A stretch of DNA of 64,000 nt from assembly GCF_000478585.1 (NCBI RefSeq), contig NZ_ARWI01000001.1, positions 372,001 through 436,000 on the forward strand, written 5' to 3'. This stretch comes from Thiomicrorhabdus sp. Kp2. Its GTDB lineage: Bacteria; Pseudomonadota; Gammaproteobacteria; Thiomicrospirales; Thiomicrospiraceae. The position numbers and the translations under genes were made by a program. Shown one piece after another: positions 1 through 9,687 of the stretch (the stretch's first letter is position 1; each line of letters opens with the position of its first letter). The notes under the pieces are model-generated. The model was not told the origin of the DNA, ran no database searches, and saw only the letters and a program-made list of their open reading frames with translations.

Positions 1-853
1 CATCAGCTTCTGTGGTATCGGCTTCAACAGAAATCAGGATATGTTTTGCGTGACGCTTTTCTGGTAGGGTAAATTGACCTTTATTCTCTTCATAGAAGCC
101 TTGAATGATTTCATCGCTAACAGCCACTTTTTCAGCTAACTTTTCTTTAGAAAGTTCAATGTAATCAATCGATACTTTTTCAGGCTCTACATAATCTTTA
201 AGGTCTTTATTATACGATTCAGCAACTTGCTCATCGCTGATAGAAACCGTCTTTAAGAAAGGTCTTTGATCGACACGTAAATAACTTACATTACGTTGCT
301 GACCCTGTAAGCTTGCCAACTGTTCAACTTCACCCTCAGTTGCAAACGCAGAGCTTAGGGTAATATTTTTATATTGGTTTTCAGATAAAAATTGGCGCTG
401 TTCATATTCAAAACGCGCTACATTTAAACCGTTTCGCAATAAAACATCTTCATAAACCTTTTGTGAAAACTTGCCGTCTTGTTGAAAAACATCAGCAGAA
501 TGGATTGCTGTAGCCAGTTGCTGATCACTAATAACCATATTGTTGCTAGCAGCAAACTGTCTAATTTCTTCGGACTCAACTAAAGCATCCAGAACCTGTT
601 CTCTAAGATCTTCATCTTTAACCACTTGATCATAAAGGTCACCAAATTGCTGTTGAAGTCGTTGTTTCTGACGACTATATAAGGTCAGAAACTGATTAGC
701 CGTAATATCTTGACCATTCACTTCTGCAACAACAACGACTTTATCTCCACGTGCATATTGGTCAATACCAAACAGTGCAAACGTTAAAATAATTAATCCG
801 ACAATCACCCAAGCAATCCACCCTTGAGCGTGATCACGAATAGCTTGTAACAT
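1..853 (-). CDS. ppiD: Peptidyl-prolyl cis-trans isomerase PpiD, N-terminal part (runs off the window)
   Basis: The minus-strand frame opens at an ATG at 853-851 and stays open to base 1, so about 284 N-terminal residues are present and the C-terminus is missing. The protein starts with a short cytoplasmic stretch (MLQAIRDHAQGW) and one hydrophobic anchor at about residues 12-30, then a periplasmic SurA_N-like helical region. The last visible residues (KRHAKHILISVEADT) are the start of a parvulin-type rotamase domain. This is the PpiD layout: a membrane-anchored periplasmic chaperone that helps fold outer-membrane proteins leaving the Sec translocon. The frame is not disrupted where visible. 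Confidence 0.85.
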   Translation of the reverse strand, partial: MLQAIRDHAQGWIAWVIVGLIILTFALFGIDQYARGDKVVVVAEVNGQDITANQFLTLYSRQKQRLQQQFGDLYDQVVKDEDLREQVLDALVESEEIRQFAASNNMVISDQQLATAIHSADVFQQDGKFSQKVYEDVLLRNGLNVARFEYEQRQFLSENQYKNITLSSAFATEGEVEQLASLQGQQRNVSYLRVDQRPFLKTVSISDEQVAESYNKDLKDYVEPEKVSIDYIELSKEKLAEKVAVSDEIIQGFYEENKGQFTLPEKRHAKHILISVEADTTEAD

Positions 854-962
854 GCTTAATCCTTTAGTTCAGTTTTCGTAAAAAAGAGCTGTTTATAATA
901 CCAACCTATTGTAATTCTTTCAGAGTTTTTGCTCGATATTTCACGATTTAAGCACGCATTGA

Positions 963-978
963 TTACCAGGCCTGGTAA
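963..978. repeat. Palindromic repeat, full 16-mer TTACCAGGCCTGGTAA
   Basis: Perfect 16-bp palindrome between the divergent ppiD and cheY-like genes. It is one of five complete 16-mers in the window, all of them intergenic. Confidence 0.95.
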
Positions 979-1096
979 TATGTTAATGACAACAAGTATT
1001 TAATATACAAAATCGCCTTTTACAAAACCTCAAAAACCCAGTGTGAAATTTTAGTAAAATGCGGAGCATTGTATTGACCCATATAAAGAGATAAAA

Positions 1097-1456
1097 ATGA
1101 AAAAAGTACTTTATGTTGATGATGCAAGTTCAATGAGAAAACTGGTTAATTTAGTATTAAGTCAAAAATTTGATATTACAATGGCTGAAAATGGCCTTGA
1201 AGCTTATGAAGCGATTCAACAACAATCATTTGATGCCATTATTTCAGATATCAATATGCCAGTAATGACGGGCTTAGAATTTTTAGAAAAGTTAAGACAA
1301 CATCCAAATAGCAAGTTTACCCCAGTGCTCATGCTTACAACTGAAGCAAGCGCTGAGTTAAAAGCCGAAGGTAAACGTTTGGGTGCAACGGGCTGGATTG
1401 TTAAGCCTTTTGACCCAGAAAAATTAGCCGCAACAATCAATCGTGTTATTGGTTAA
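1097..1456 (+). CDS. CheY-like single-domain response regulator
   Basis: This 119-residue protein is a bare receiver domain. The acidic pair D8/D9, the phospho-acceptor D51 (SDINMP), the switch Thr81/Thr82 and Lys103 (VKPF) are all present, so it should be phosphorylated normally. There is no output domain, as in CheY and in the stand-alone regulators of chemotaxis or type IV pilus systems. An AAAGAGAT ribosome site lies upstream. No kinase or chemotaxis gene is adjacent, so the partner is unknown. It is followed by a strong terminator shared with convergent purA. Confidence 0.85.
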   Translation: MKKVLYVDDASSMRKLVNLVLSQKFDITMAENGLEAYEAIQQQSFDAIISDINMPVMTGLEFLEKLRQHPNSKFTPVLMLTTEASAELKAEGKRLGATGWIVKPFDPEKLAATINRVIG

Positions 1457-1530
1457 AGTGAATGAATAAAGCTATTTAACTCCCTTACAACCGACTCGTT
1501 AAATCTGTTTAGGCCGTATATAAAACAGCA

Positions 1531-1554
1531 AAGCCCTCATTTGAGGGCTTTTTT
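1531..1554. terminator. Bidirectional rho-independent terminator between the cheY-like gene and purA
   Basis: AAGCCCTC pairs with GAGGGCTT around a four-base loop, with T-runs on the plus side and an A-run (T on the minus side) before the stem. It lies between convergent genes and can serve both. Confidence 0.85.
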
Positions 1555-1575
1555 ATCTAAACAGTTTAGCTTTGA

Positions 1576-2949
<1,374 letters not shown>

Positions 2950-2977
2950 CTAAAAAATTATTTCATTTTGACAATAA

Positions 2978-4153
2978 TCAAACGGCCGTTTTAACAGCCC
3001 AGCTTCCAGACTCTTCAACCAATTTTTTAGCACCGACGGTAACATCATTCATATCGTAAGACTTAATGACTCGGTAACCGTTTGATTTAAGTTCAGCAAT
3101 CGCTGTTTTTAATTCAGCATTAGCGATCTGAGGAACATAAACAGTCTCTTTAACATTAAGTTCAACATTAGCAAGTAGATCTAGAGCGGAACGTAAATCT
3201 AAACTAAATCCTGTTGCTGGCAAAGCAAGTCCAAACACCGAACCGATATTGTCATAACGACCACCTTTGGCAATCGGCTGCAAAGTATCTCCACTGTATG
3301 AGGCAAAAACAATACCAGTATGATATTGATAGCCGCGCATTTCAGTGATGTCTAAATGTACTGGGATTGAGAAAGAACTTTCGATAGATTCAATAACCGT
3401 CGCAATATGATTTAATGCAGCGTCCATAACATCGGATAGCCCTGATAACTCTTTCTTGGCTAAAACAATCACATCAGAAGCCGCACCACATAATGTTGGT
3501 AAAACCTCAAACTTAGCTTGCATATCCGCAGACAACTCTAACCCAGAAATAAAGCTCTCATACTCTGGAATCGCTTTACGTTGCAGAATATTAATAAACT
3601 CTTTTGTTTGCTTAGCATTAAAACCAGCTAATTCCATCAACTCAGTCACTATAGCAACATGACCTAAGCTCATTTTAATGTCAGGCAATTGAATACGCTG
3701 CATACTCTCAAGCATCAGTTCAATAATCTCGATATCGCTTTCAACACCTTGATGACCAAATAGCTCCGCTCCGACTTGAATTGGACTACGAGAACCTTTT
3801 GCTTTGTTGTTACGGGTTTTTAAAACCTCACCAACATAGCACAGTCTAGAAATCGTAGATTTAGCTTTCAAACGGTTACTAACAATACGAGCGACCTGTG
3901 GAGTCATATCTGCTCTAACACCCATCATTCGACCACTCTCTTGGTCTGTAAAGCGACAGGTATCTACCGCCATATGACCAGCAGTTCCTGTTAATAATGA
4001 GTCAGTAAATTCTGCGATTGGAGGAAGAACAAGCTCAAAACCAGAAAGTTCAAAACCATCCACTAATTTGCGGCGGTAAAATTCTAATTTTTGTGCTTGA
4101 GGTGGCAGGAGGTCTTCTAAACCTTCGGGCGTAAACCACGTAGATTGTTGCAT
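2978..4153 (-). CDS. hisZ: ATP phosphoribosyltransferase regulatory subunit HisZ
   Basis: A class II HisRS-like paralogue with the N-terminal segment TWFTPEGLEDLLPPQA and the motif 2 region (RADMTPQVARI), but without an anticodon domain. At 391 residues it fits HisZ, which activates a short-form HisG in the first step of histidine synthesis, rather than true histidyl-tRNA synthetase. I chose the ATG at 4153 because the protein then begins MQQSTWF as HisZ does and an AGAAG lies upstream. A longer frame reaches 4222, where it would overlap the next gene. The hflC-DUF2065-hisZ-purA context supports the call. Confidence 0.9.
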   Translation of the reverse strand: MQQSTWFTPEGLEDLLPPQAQKLEFYRRKLVDGFELSGFELVLPPIAEFTDSLLTGTAGHMAVDTCRFTDQESGRMMGVRADMTPQVARIVSNRLKAKSTISRLCYVGEVLKTRNNKAKGSRSPIQVGAELFGHQGVESDIEIIELMLESMQRIQLPDIKMSLGHVAIVTELMELAGFNAKQTKEFINILQRKAIPEYESFISGLELSADMQAKFEVLPTLCGAASDVIVLAKKELSGLSDVMDAALNHIATVIESIESSFSIPVHLDITEMRGYQYHTGIVFASYSGDTLQPIAKGGRYDNIGSVFGLALPATGFSLDLRSALDLLANVELNVKETVYVPQIANAELKTAIAELKSNGYRVIKSYDMNDVTVGAKKLVEESGSWAVKTAV

Positions 4154-4214
4154 TTCGAAACTTCTTTTATTTAATAAAATTCTGTTGGACGAGATATTAT
4201 AAATCAACTCGATG

Positions 4215-4406
4215 TTATTCACTAAAAAATAGCAACAACACCAACCCCATTAAAATAGATACAAATCCCATTACCCGTAAATCACGCTCACCAAGCTTAA
4301 CGGCTTCTGACATCATTTTTTGCCAAAACGATGGAAACACAAATGGCAACAGCCCTTCTAATATAAAGACTAATGCAATTGCGGTTAATAAGGTATTTTC
4401 TATCAT
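4215..4406 (-). CDS. DUF2065 (YjeT-like) small inner-membrane protein
   Basis: This 63-residue protein has two hydrophobic segments (about residues 5-25 and 44-60) separated by a basic loop (EAVKLGERDLRVMG). It matches the DUF2065/YjeT family in length and in the 'FVFPSFW...LGERDLRVMGFVSIL' pattern. YjeT-type genes typically sit between hflC and purA, as here. The function of the family is not established. Confidence 0.85.
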   Translation of the reverse strand: MIENTLLTAIALVFILEGLLPFVFPSFWQKMMSEAVKLGERDLRVMGFVSILMGLVLLLFFSE

Positions 4407-4413
4407 ACGTCCA

Positions 4414-4438
4414 TAAAAAAGGTGGGTTACCCCACCTT
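4414..4438 (-). terminator. Hairpin with T-run (minus strand) between hflC and the DUF2065 gene
   Basis: On the minus strand AAGGTGGG pairs with CCCACCTT around GTAA and is followed by TTTTTTA. This is a good intrinsic terminator inside the gene block, so hisZ-purA may be only partly co-transcribed with hflKC. Confidence 0.75.
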
Positions 4439-4461
4439 ATCTTTGTTTAGATTAAATCTTG

Positions 4462-5319
4462 CTATTTAGTTGACTGGTTAAAGTACTTGAAAAAATCAGA
4501 CTTTGGATCAACCAACATCACATCAGACTTATCTTTAAATGAAGACTTATAAGCATTGATACTGTGATAAAACGCATAGAATTCAGCATCTTGATTATAG
4601 GCCTTAGCATAGATATCAGCGGCCGTTGCATCACCTTTACCACGTAAAACCTCAGCTTCACTGTATGCTTCAGCTAAAATAACAACACGTTGACGATCCG
4701 CATCGGCACGAATTTTTTCTGCCGCTTCCGCACCTTTTGAACGTAAATCTTTAGCAACTCTGTTACGTTCAGCTTCCATTCTACGATAAACAGAAGTACT
4801 GATATCTTGAGCTAAATCAATACGTTTAATACGAACATCTTCAATTTCAATACCAAATGATTTTGCTGCAGAAGCCGTTGTTTTTTCGATCTTTTCAGCG
4901 ATCTCAACACGCTCACCAGAAATAACTTCTTTTACTGTTCGGTTACCAAACTCTGCACGTAAGCCATCTTTAACAATTTGACCTAAACGCATACCTGCTA
5001 AACGGTTATCACCATTCATAGTGGTATAGAATTTTTCAACATCCTTAATACGCCACTTAACAAAAGAGTCCACTTCTAAGTTTTTCTTTTCACTCGTTAA
5101 ATAACGCTCTGGTGCAGAATCCAATGTCTGTAAACGTGAATCAAATTTGCGTACATTGTTAATAAAAGGCGTCTTAAAGTGTAAACCAGGCTCTACATCA
5201 GCCTTAACAATTTCACCTAAACGAAGAACAACCCCCGTTTCCCACTGATTAACAACGTAAACAGAACTACTAGCAACAAATAAAACTGCTGCCACAAAAA
5301 TGGAAAGTAATGATTTCAT
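4462..5319 (-). CDS. hflC: HflC, SPFH-family subunit of the FtsH modulator complex
   Basis: An N-terminal signal anchor (residues 4-21) precedes an SPFH/Band 7 domain (VNQWETGVVLRLGEIV onward) and a helical region (VAKDLRSKGAEAAEKIRADADRQ). HflC and HflK form a large periplasm-facing cage around the FtsH protease at the inner membrane and limit its action. At 285 residues it is a usual length. Its ATG overlaps the stop of hflK (TAATG), indicating translational coupling. Confidence 0.95.
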   Translation of the reverse strand: MKSLLSIFVAAVLFVASSSVYVVNQWETGVVLRLGEIVKADVEPGLHFKTPFINNVRKFDSRLQTLDSAPERYLTSEKKNLEVDSFVKWRIKDVEKFYTTMNGDNRLAGMRLGQIVKDGLRAEFGNRTVKEVISGERVEIAEKIEKTTASAAKSFGIEIEDVRIKRIDLAQDISTSVYRRMEAERNRVAKDLRSKGAEAAEKIRADADRQRVVILAEAYSEAEVLRGKGDATAADIYAKAYNQDAEFYAFYHSINAYKSSFKDKSDVMLVDPKSDFFKYFNQSTK

Positions 5320-6569
5320 TAACGTAGCTCCCTATTTCTTAAATACTCTCGAATACCCGTTCTTTGAGAAGTGTTATTATTCGCTGCTGGAGCTGCTGTT
5401 GTTGTGTTTTGTACTGGAACAGAGGCATTAGCTTCCATTTTAAATGGAACGGTATTTTGTCCACTCACCATTTTATCCAAAGGTAAGTACAACAAATTAT
5501 TACCACTTTCAGTACCCACAAATACTTTACTTGTTGAACTTAACACCGTAGAAACAGCATCAATATATAAACGTTTACGGGTTACTTCTGGTGCTTTTTG
5601 ATACTCATTCACAATACTGGTGAAACGAGCGGATTCACCTTTTGCTTGTGCAATAACTTGGTCATGATATGCACTTGCTTCTTCAAGTTCACGAGCCGCC
5701 TTACCACGTGCCTTTGGTAAGATATCGTTTGAGTAAGCTTCCGCTTCGTTAATCACACGCTCTCTATCTTCTCGCGCTTTCACAACATCAGCAAAGGCTG
5801 ACTGAACCTGCTCAGGTGGTTGCGCATCTTGTAAGTTAACACTGGTAATAATCAAACCAGTTTTGTATGCATTTAAACGCTCTTGAGCCAACTCTTGAAC
5901 ACGGGCAACCACTTCGTTACGACCTTCAGTTAAAACAAAGTCCATAGTGCTTTGACCAACTACTTCACGTAATGCACTTTCTGTAACAGAACGTAATGTA
6001 AGGTCTGGATCTGTGACATCAAATAGGTAGTTATTGGCACTGACAACTTGATATTGAACGGCGATTTTTAAATCGACGATATTTTCATCTTTCGTCAACA
6101 TCAGTGATTCATTCGGTACATCACCAGAACGATTTCTATTTTCTTGTGAAGCGCCTGAACGGTAACCTATTTCAGCTGTACGAATCTGATCAACGTTCAC
6201 AATACGTACATTCTCAATTGGGTATGGGATGTGCCAATGCGGACCCGCTTTAGTTTCTTCAACAAAAGCACCAAATCGTGTTACAACACCACGTTCAGCT
6301 GGGTCAACGATATAAATACCTGACAATAACCAGACAACAACAATGACAGCAAAAATAACCGTACCGCCTATGCCGCCGATACCCCCACCATTATTGCCTA
6401 ACTTGTTACCAGCACCACCTAAGATACTTTGGGCTTTTTTTAATAACTCGTCTAAGTCATCGTTATTTGGTTTTTTAGGTGGTTTTTTATCACCACCACC
6501 ATTATTGCCAGAATTACCTGAGTTACCCCAAGGATCTTGTCCTGACTTACCTGGTTCGTTCCAAGCCAT
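5319..6569 (-). CDS. hflK: HflK, SPFH-family subunit of the FtsH modulator complex
   Basis: The N-terminus is a low-complexity Gly/Asn/Pro-rich cytoplasmic segment (residues 1-70), then one membrane anchor (70-88), then the SPFH domain beginning at IYIVDPAERGVVTRFGAF. The C-terminal helical part (SNDILPKARGKAARELEEA) resembles that of HflC. The length (416) and N-terminal composition are typical of HflK. It overlaps hflC and follows hflX with a 185-base gap. Confidence 0.95.
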   Translation of the reverse strand: MAWNEPGKSGQDPWGNSGNSGNNGGGDKKPPKKPNNDDLDELLKKAQSILGGAGNKLGNNGGGIGGIGGTVIFAVIVVVWLLSGIYIVDPAERGVVTRFGAFVEETKAGPHWHIPYPIENVRIVNVDQIRTAEIGYRSGASQENRNRSGDVPNESLMLTKDENIVDLKIAVQYQVVSANNYLFDVTDPDLTLRSVTESALREVVGQSTMDFVLTEGRNEVVARVQELAQERLNAYKTGLIITSVNLQDAQPPEQVQSAFADVVKAREDRERVINEAEAYSNDILPKARGKAARELEEASAYHDQVIAQAKGESARFTSIVNEYQKAPEVTRKRLYIDAVSTVLSSTSKVFVGTESGNNLLYLPLDKMVSGQNTVPFKMEANASVPVQNTTTAAPAANNNTSQRTGIREYLRNRELR

Positions 6570-6754
6570 TTAACTCTTCTCCATGCTTTCACATTGGTTA
6601 TGCAATATTTCAATTTATAAAATTAAGGCTCGTTACCAAAACGGGCTTTAATAAAAACCAAAAATTGCGATTTGTAATCCCGATATTTTAGAGAGTAACG
6701 CATCAAAAGTCACCTATTAAAATTTTTTATAGATGAGAAATTTTGATTATCACA

Positions 6755-8059
6755 CTAAGATTCGGTTTTTCTAAGCTCTGCCTTTAGAAACTCAGGCCAT
6801 TTTTTTATCGATTGCCACTCGGTTTCGGTTAATAGCATAGTAAATAAACTATTCCCCTCTTCATCAAAACCTTCTTCAAGAATCGTACCCAATTCATATA
6901 ACTGTGCACGTTTTTTTCCTGCATGAACATCCAAAACCAAGTCAACCTTATGAAAGGCTCCTTTAAAGAAAGAGCCTACCGCCTCCATTAACAGCTCAAC
7001 ACCAAGTCCTTTTTGGGCAGAAATCCAAACACGACTGGCGACACCTTCTTCATCATAATCGATATGAGGCTCAACTTTTGGCTCCAACAAGTCAATTTTA
7101 TTAAAAACGACCAATTGGGGAACTTCATCAGCGCCAACTTCACGGATAACGTCATACACATCATTCATTTTTTCTTCACGATGTATATCTGCCGCATCGA
7201 CTAAATGGATTAATAAGCTGGCTTCACGCGTTTCTTCAAGTGTGGAACGAAATGCTGTGACTAGGTCATGAGGAATATGGCGAATAAACCCAACCGTATC
7301 CGCAAAAATCACTGGACCCGCACCTGGTAAATGCACTCTTCTCAAGGTTGAATCTAAAGTCGCAAACAAACGATCTTCAGCATAAACATTTGCCGTAGTC
7401 ATATAGTTGAACAGAGTGGATTTGCCCGCATTGGTGTAACCCACAATTGTAATCGTTGGTAATTCAGAACGTTTACGTGAACGACGCCCTAAATCACGTT
7501 GTTTACGAACTTTTTCAATCTTAGATTCCAATTGTTTAATACGGCCTTGAACAAGACGTCTGTCCGACTCTAGCTGTGTTTCACCAGGCCCTCTTGCGCC
7601 AATCCCACCTTGTCTATCAAGGTGAGTCCAGCCTTTAACAAGACGAGTTGCCATACGCTTCAACTGAGCAAGCTCTACTTGCAATTTACCTTCATGCGAG
7701 CGTGCTCTTTGAGCAAAGATATCTAAAATTAAGCCAATACGGTCTAATACTTGGCAACCCACTAATTCGGATAAATTTCTCTCTTGCGCTGGCGTTAAGG
7801 CATGGTTAACAATAACCACATCCGCCTCATATAGTTCAACGGCTTGTTGAATCTCTTCGGCCTTGCCTTTACCAACAAAATATTTAGAATCGGGATGTTG
7901 ACGTTTCGTCGTAAGAAGCGTGCCTATTTCAGCACCAGCAGAATCCACTAACTCGTAAAACTCATCAAGTTCTTCTCTGTCAGCTTCATTGTGAAAATCA
8001 ACATGAACTAAAACAGCGCGTTCTAGTTCACGTCGTTCAAGTCGATCAAATAATTCCAT
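6755..8059 (-). CDS. hflX: Ribosome-associated GTPase HflX
   Basis: This 434-residue protein has the HflX N-terminal domain, the glycine-rich GARGPGETQLE linker and a G domain with P-loop GYTNAGKST near residues 207-215, DTVGF (G3) and NKIDLL (G4). HflX binds stalled or hibernating ribosomes and splits the subunits. It lies directly downstream of hfq, the conserved arrangement. Confidence 0.97.
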   Translation of the reverse strand: MELFDRLERRELERAVLVHVDFHNEADREELDEFYELVDSAGAEIGTLLTTKRQHPDSKYFVGKGKAEEIQQAVELYEADVVIVNHALTPAQERNLSELVGCQVLDRIGLILDIFAQRARSHEGKLQVELAQLKRMATRLVKGWTHLDRQGGIGARGPGETQLESDRRLVQGRIKQLESKIEKVRKQRDLGRRSRKRSELPTITIVGYTNAGKSTLFNYMTTANVYAEDRLFATLDSTLRRVHLPGAGPVIFADTVGFIRHIPHDLVTAFRSTLEETREASLLIHLVDAADIHREEKMNDVYDVIREVGADEVPQLVVFNKIDLLEPKVEPHIDYDEEGVASRVWISAQKGLGVELLMEAVGSFFKGAFHKVDLVLDVHAGKKRAQLYELGTILEEGFDEEGNSLFTMLLTETEWQSIKKWPEFLKAELRKTES

Positions 8060-8163
8060 TAACGCTCTCTAGAAGACCAGGTCATTTATCAAAGATGGGG
8101 ACTTTATCAAATTTAAAGTCCATTAGAAAAGAGTTAATGGGATTAATAATAGAAATTTCAAGG

Positions 8164-8436
8164 TTAAGACTGACTCTCCACACTTTCTTTATCTTCAGAA
8201 GCCGTTTCATAAGGCTTTGGATCACGCATTGGAACAATCGTTGAAATGGCGTGTTTATAGACCATTTGAGTGACATTACTTCTTAATAAAACAACAAACT
8301 GGTCAAATGAATCAACCTTTCCTTGAAGCTTTACGCCATTAACCAAGTAGATAGAGACGCCAATACGCTCTTTTCTTAATGCGTTTAAATATGGGTCCTG
8401 AATTGGCAAAGCTTTAGCCACTTTCTTATTCTCCAT
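8164..8436 (-). CDS. hfq: RNA chaperone Hfq
   Basis: This 90-residue Sm-like protein carries both Sm motifs ([21 protein letters not shown] and [11 protein letters not shown]). The proximal-face residues and YKH are intact. It has a short acidic tail, DKESVESQS. Hfq hexamers pair small RNAs with mRNAs. It sits in the classical miaA-hfq-hflX order. Confidence 0.97.
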   Translation of the reverse strand: MENKKVAKALPIQDPYLNALRKERIGVSIYLVNGVKLQGKVDSFDQFVVLLRSNVTQMVYKHAISTIVPMRDPKPYETASEDKESVESQS

Positions 8437-8671
8437 GATGATTCCTATTTTTATTATTTTTTATAATTTTTATTTATTTGTTAACTTTACGAGTCCTTTT
8501 TCACAATATTTGGGCAATTTTAACCATTTCATTGCAAAAAAATCACTGACAAAAAGTCTAGCGAAAAGCATACCACAGCAACTGCTTTTCTTTTTATCAA
8601 TTCGTTTTATTTATTGATAAAGCCCCTTAGTGAAAACTACGTATCTTATTGATCAAACATCAAGAAAAAAC

Positions 8672-9631
8672 TTATTGAGTTTTTGATTCTAGGAGTTGTA
8701 AAACAGAATCAACCCTATCCGCAGAAGAGGTTTTATAGGGGTCAATTATTAATACATCTTCTTCTTTTCTTAGCCAGGTTAACTGTCTTTTAGCTAATTG
8801 CCGAGTCGCCACCAGACCTTTATAAATAAATTCCTCAAAGTCGTAATCGCCCTGCATAAACAACCAGGCCTGCCGATAACCAACACTTCGAATTGACGTC
8901 ATATCTTCATTAAGATCTCCCCGCTCAAACAATGCTTTCACCTCTTGTAAAAAACCCTGCTCAACCATCTGCATAAAACGTTTTTCAATCTGTTTATGTA
9001 GCCTACTTCTATCTTCTGGAATAAGGGCAATTTTGATTAACTCAAATTCTGGCAAACCTTTCTTCGGCTCACCTCTAAACTCAGTCAAGGTTTTACCCGT
9101 AATCTCATACACCTCTATAGCACGAATCAGGCGCTGAGGATCATTTTTATGAATACGCTCAGCCGACTCAGGATCAATATCTAATAGTTTTTCATGCAGA
9201 AGCTCTGGCTTTTCGTACCACACCTTGAGCCATTTTTCTCTAATCGCTTCATTTGCCGATGGCAAATCTGACATCCCTTGCTGCAAGGCATTGAAGTACA
9301 TCATCGTACCGCCAACCAAAACAGGTAAACGTTTACGAGCAAAAATCTCAAACACCAGTCGATTTACATCATCCACAAAATCAGAGGCCGAATAGGTTTC
9401 ACTCGCATCGTGCGTATTAATCAAATGGTGTGGCACAGCATCCAACTCTTCTTGTGTTGGTTTAGCCGTACCAATATCCATATCTTTGTAAATCAATGCC
9501 GAATCCACACTGATAATTTCTATCGGTAGCTTTTCTGATAACAGCATAGATAACTGACTTTTACCTGAAGCGGTAGGCCCCATAATCGCAAGACACTGTT
9601 TATTTTTGATTAATTTTTCTACTAAATCCAT
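8672..9631 (-). CDS. miaA: tRNA dimethylallyltransferase
   Basis: Transfers a dimethylallyl group to A37 of tRNAs that read UNN codons. The P-loop GPTASGKS is at residues 18-25, followed by SVDSALIYKDMDIGTAKP, which contains the catalytic Asp, and DPQRLIRAIEVYE. Length 319 is normal. A nearly exact copy of the 10-bp palindrome encodes Gln-Ala-Trp near 8864. It lies between mutL and hfq, as in enterobacteria. Confidence 0.97.
   Translation of the reverse strand: MDLVEKLIKNKQCLAIMGPTASGKSQLSMLLSEKLPIEIISVDSALIYKDMDIGTAKPTQEELDAVPHHLINTHDASETYSASDFVDDVNRLVFEIFARKRLPVLVGGTMMYFNALQQGMSDLPSANEAIREKWLKVWYEKPELLHEKLLDIDPESAERIHKNDPQRLIRAIEVYEITGKTLTEFRGEPKKGLPEFELIKIALIPEDRSRLHKQIEKRFMQMVEQGFLQEVKALFERGDLNEDMTSIRSVGYRQAWLFMQGDYDFEEFIYKGLVATRQLAKRQLTWLRKEEDVLIIDPYKTSSADRVDSVLQLLESKTQ
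8864..8873. repeat. Palindrome core copy, one mismatch (in miaA)
   Basis: CCAGGCCTGC, preceded by AA. It is read as Gln-Ala-Trp in miaA. Confidence 0.8.
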
Positions 9632-9687
9632 CTAACCATTCTTTTATCTATTTCTTATGTAATACTCACAAGCCCAAATAAATCCGT

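Noticed and set aside
8082-8276. Minus-strand 64-codon frame overlapping the end of hfq
   Set aside because: It is a shadow of hfq in another frame, without start support.
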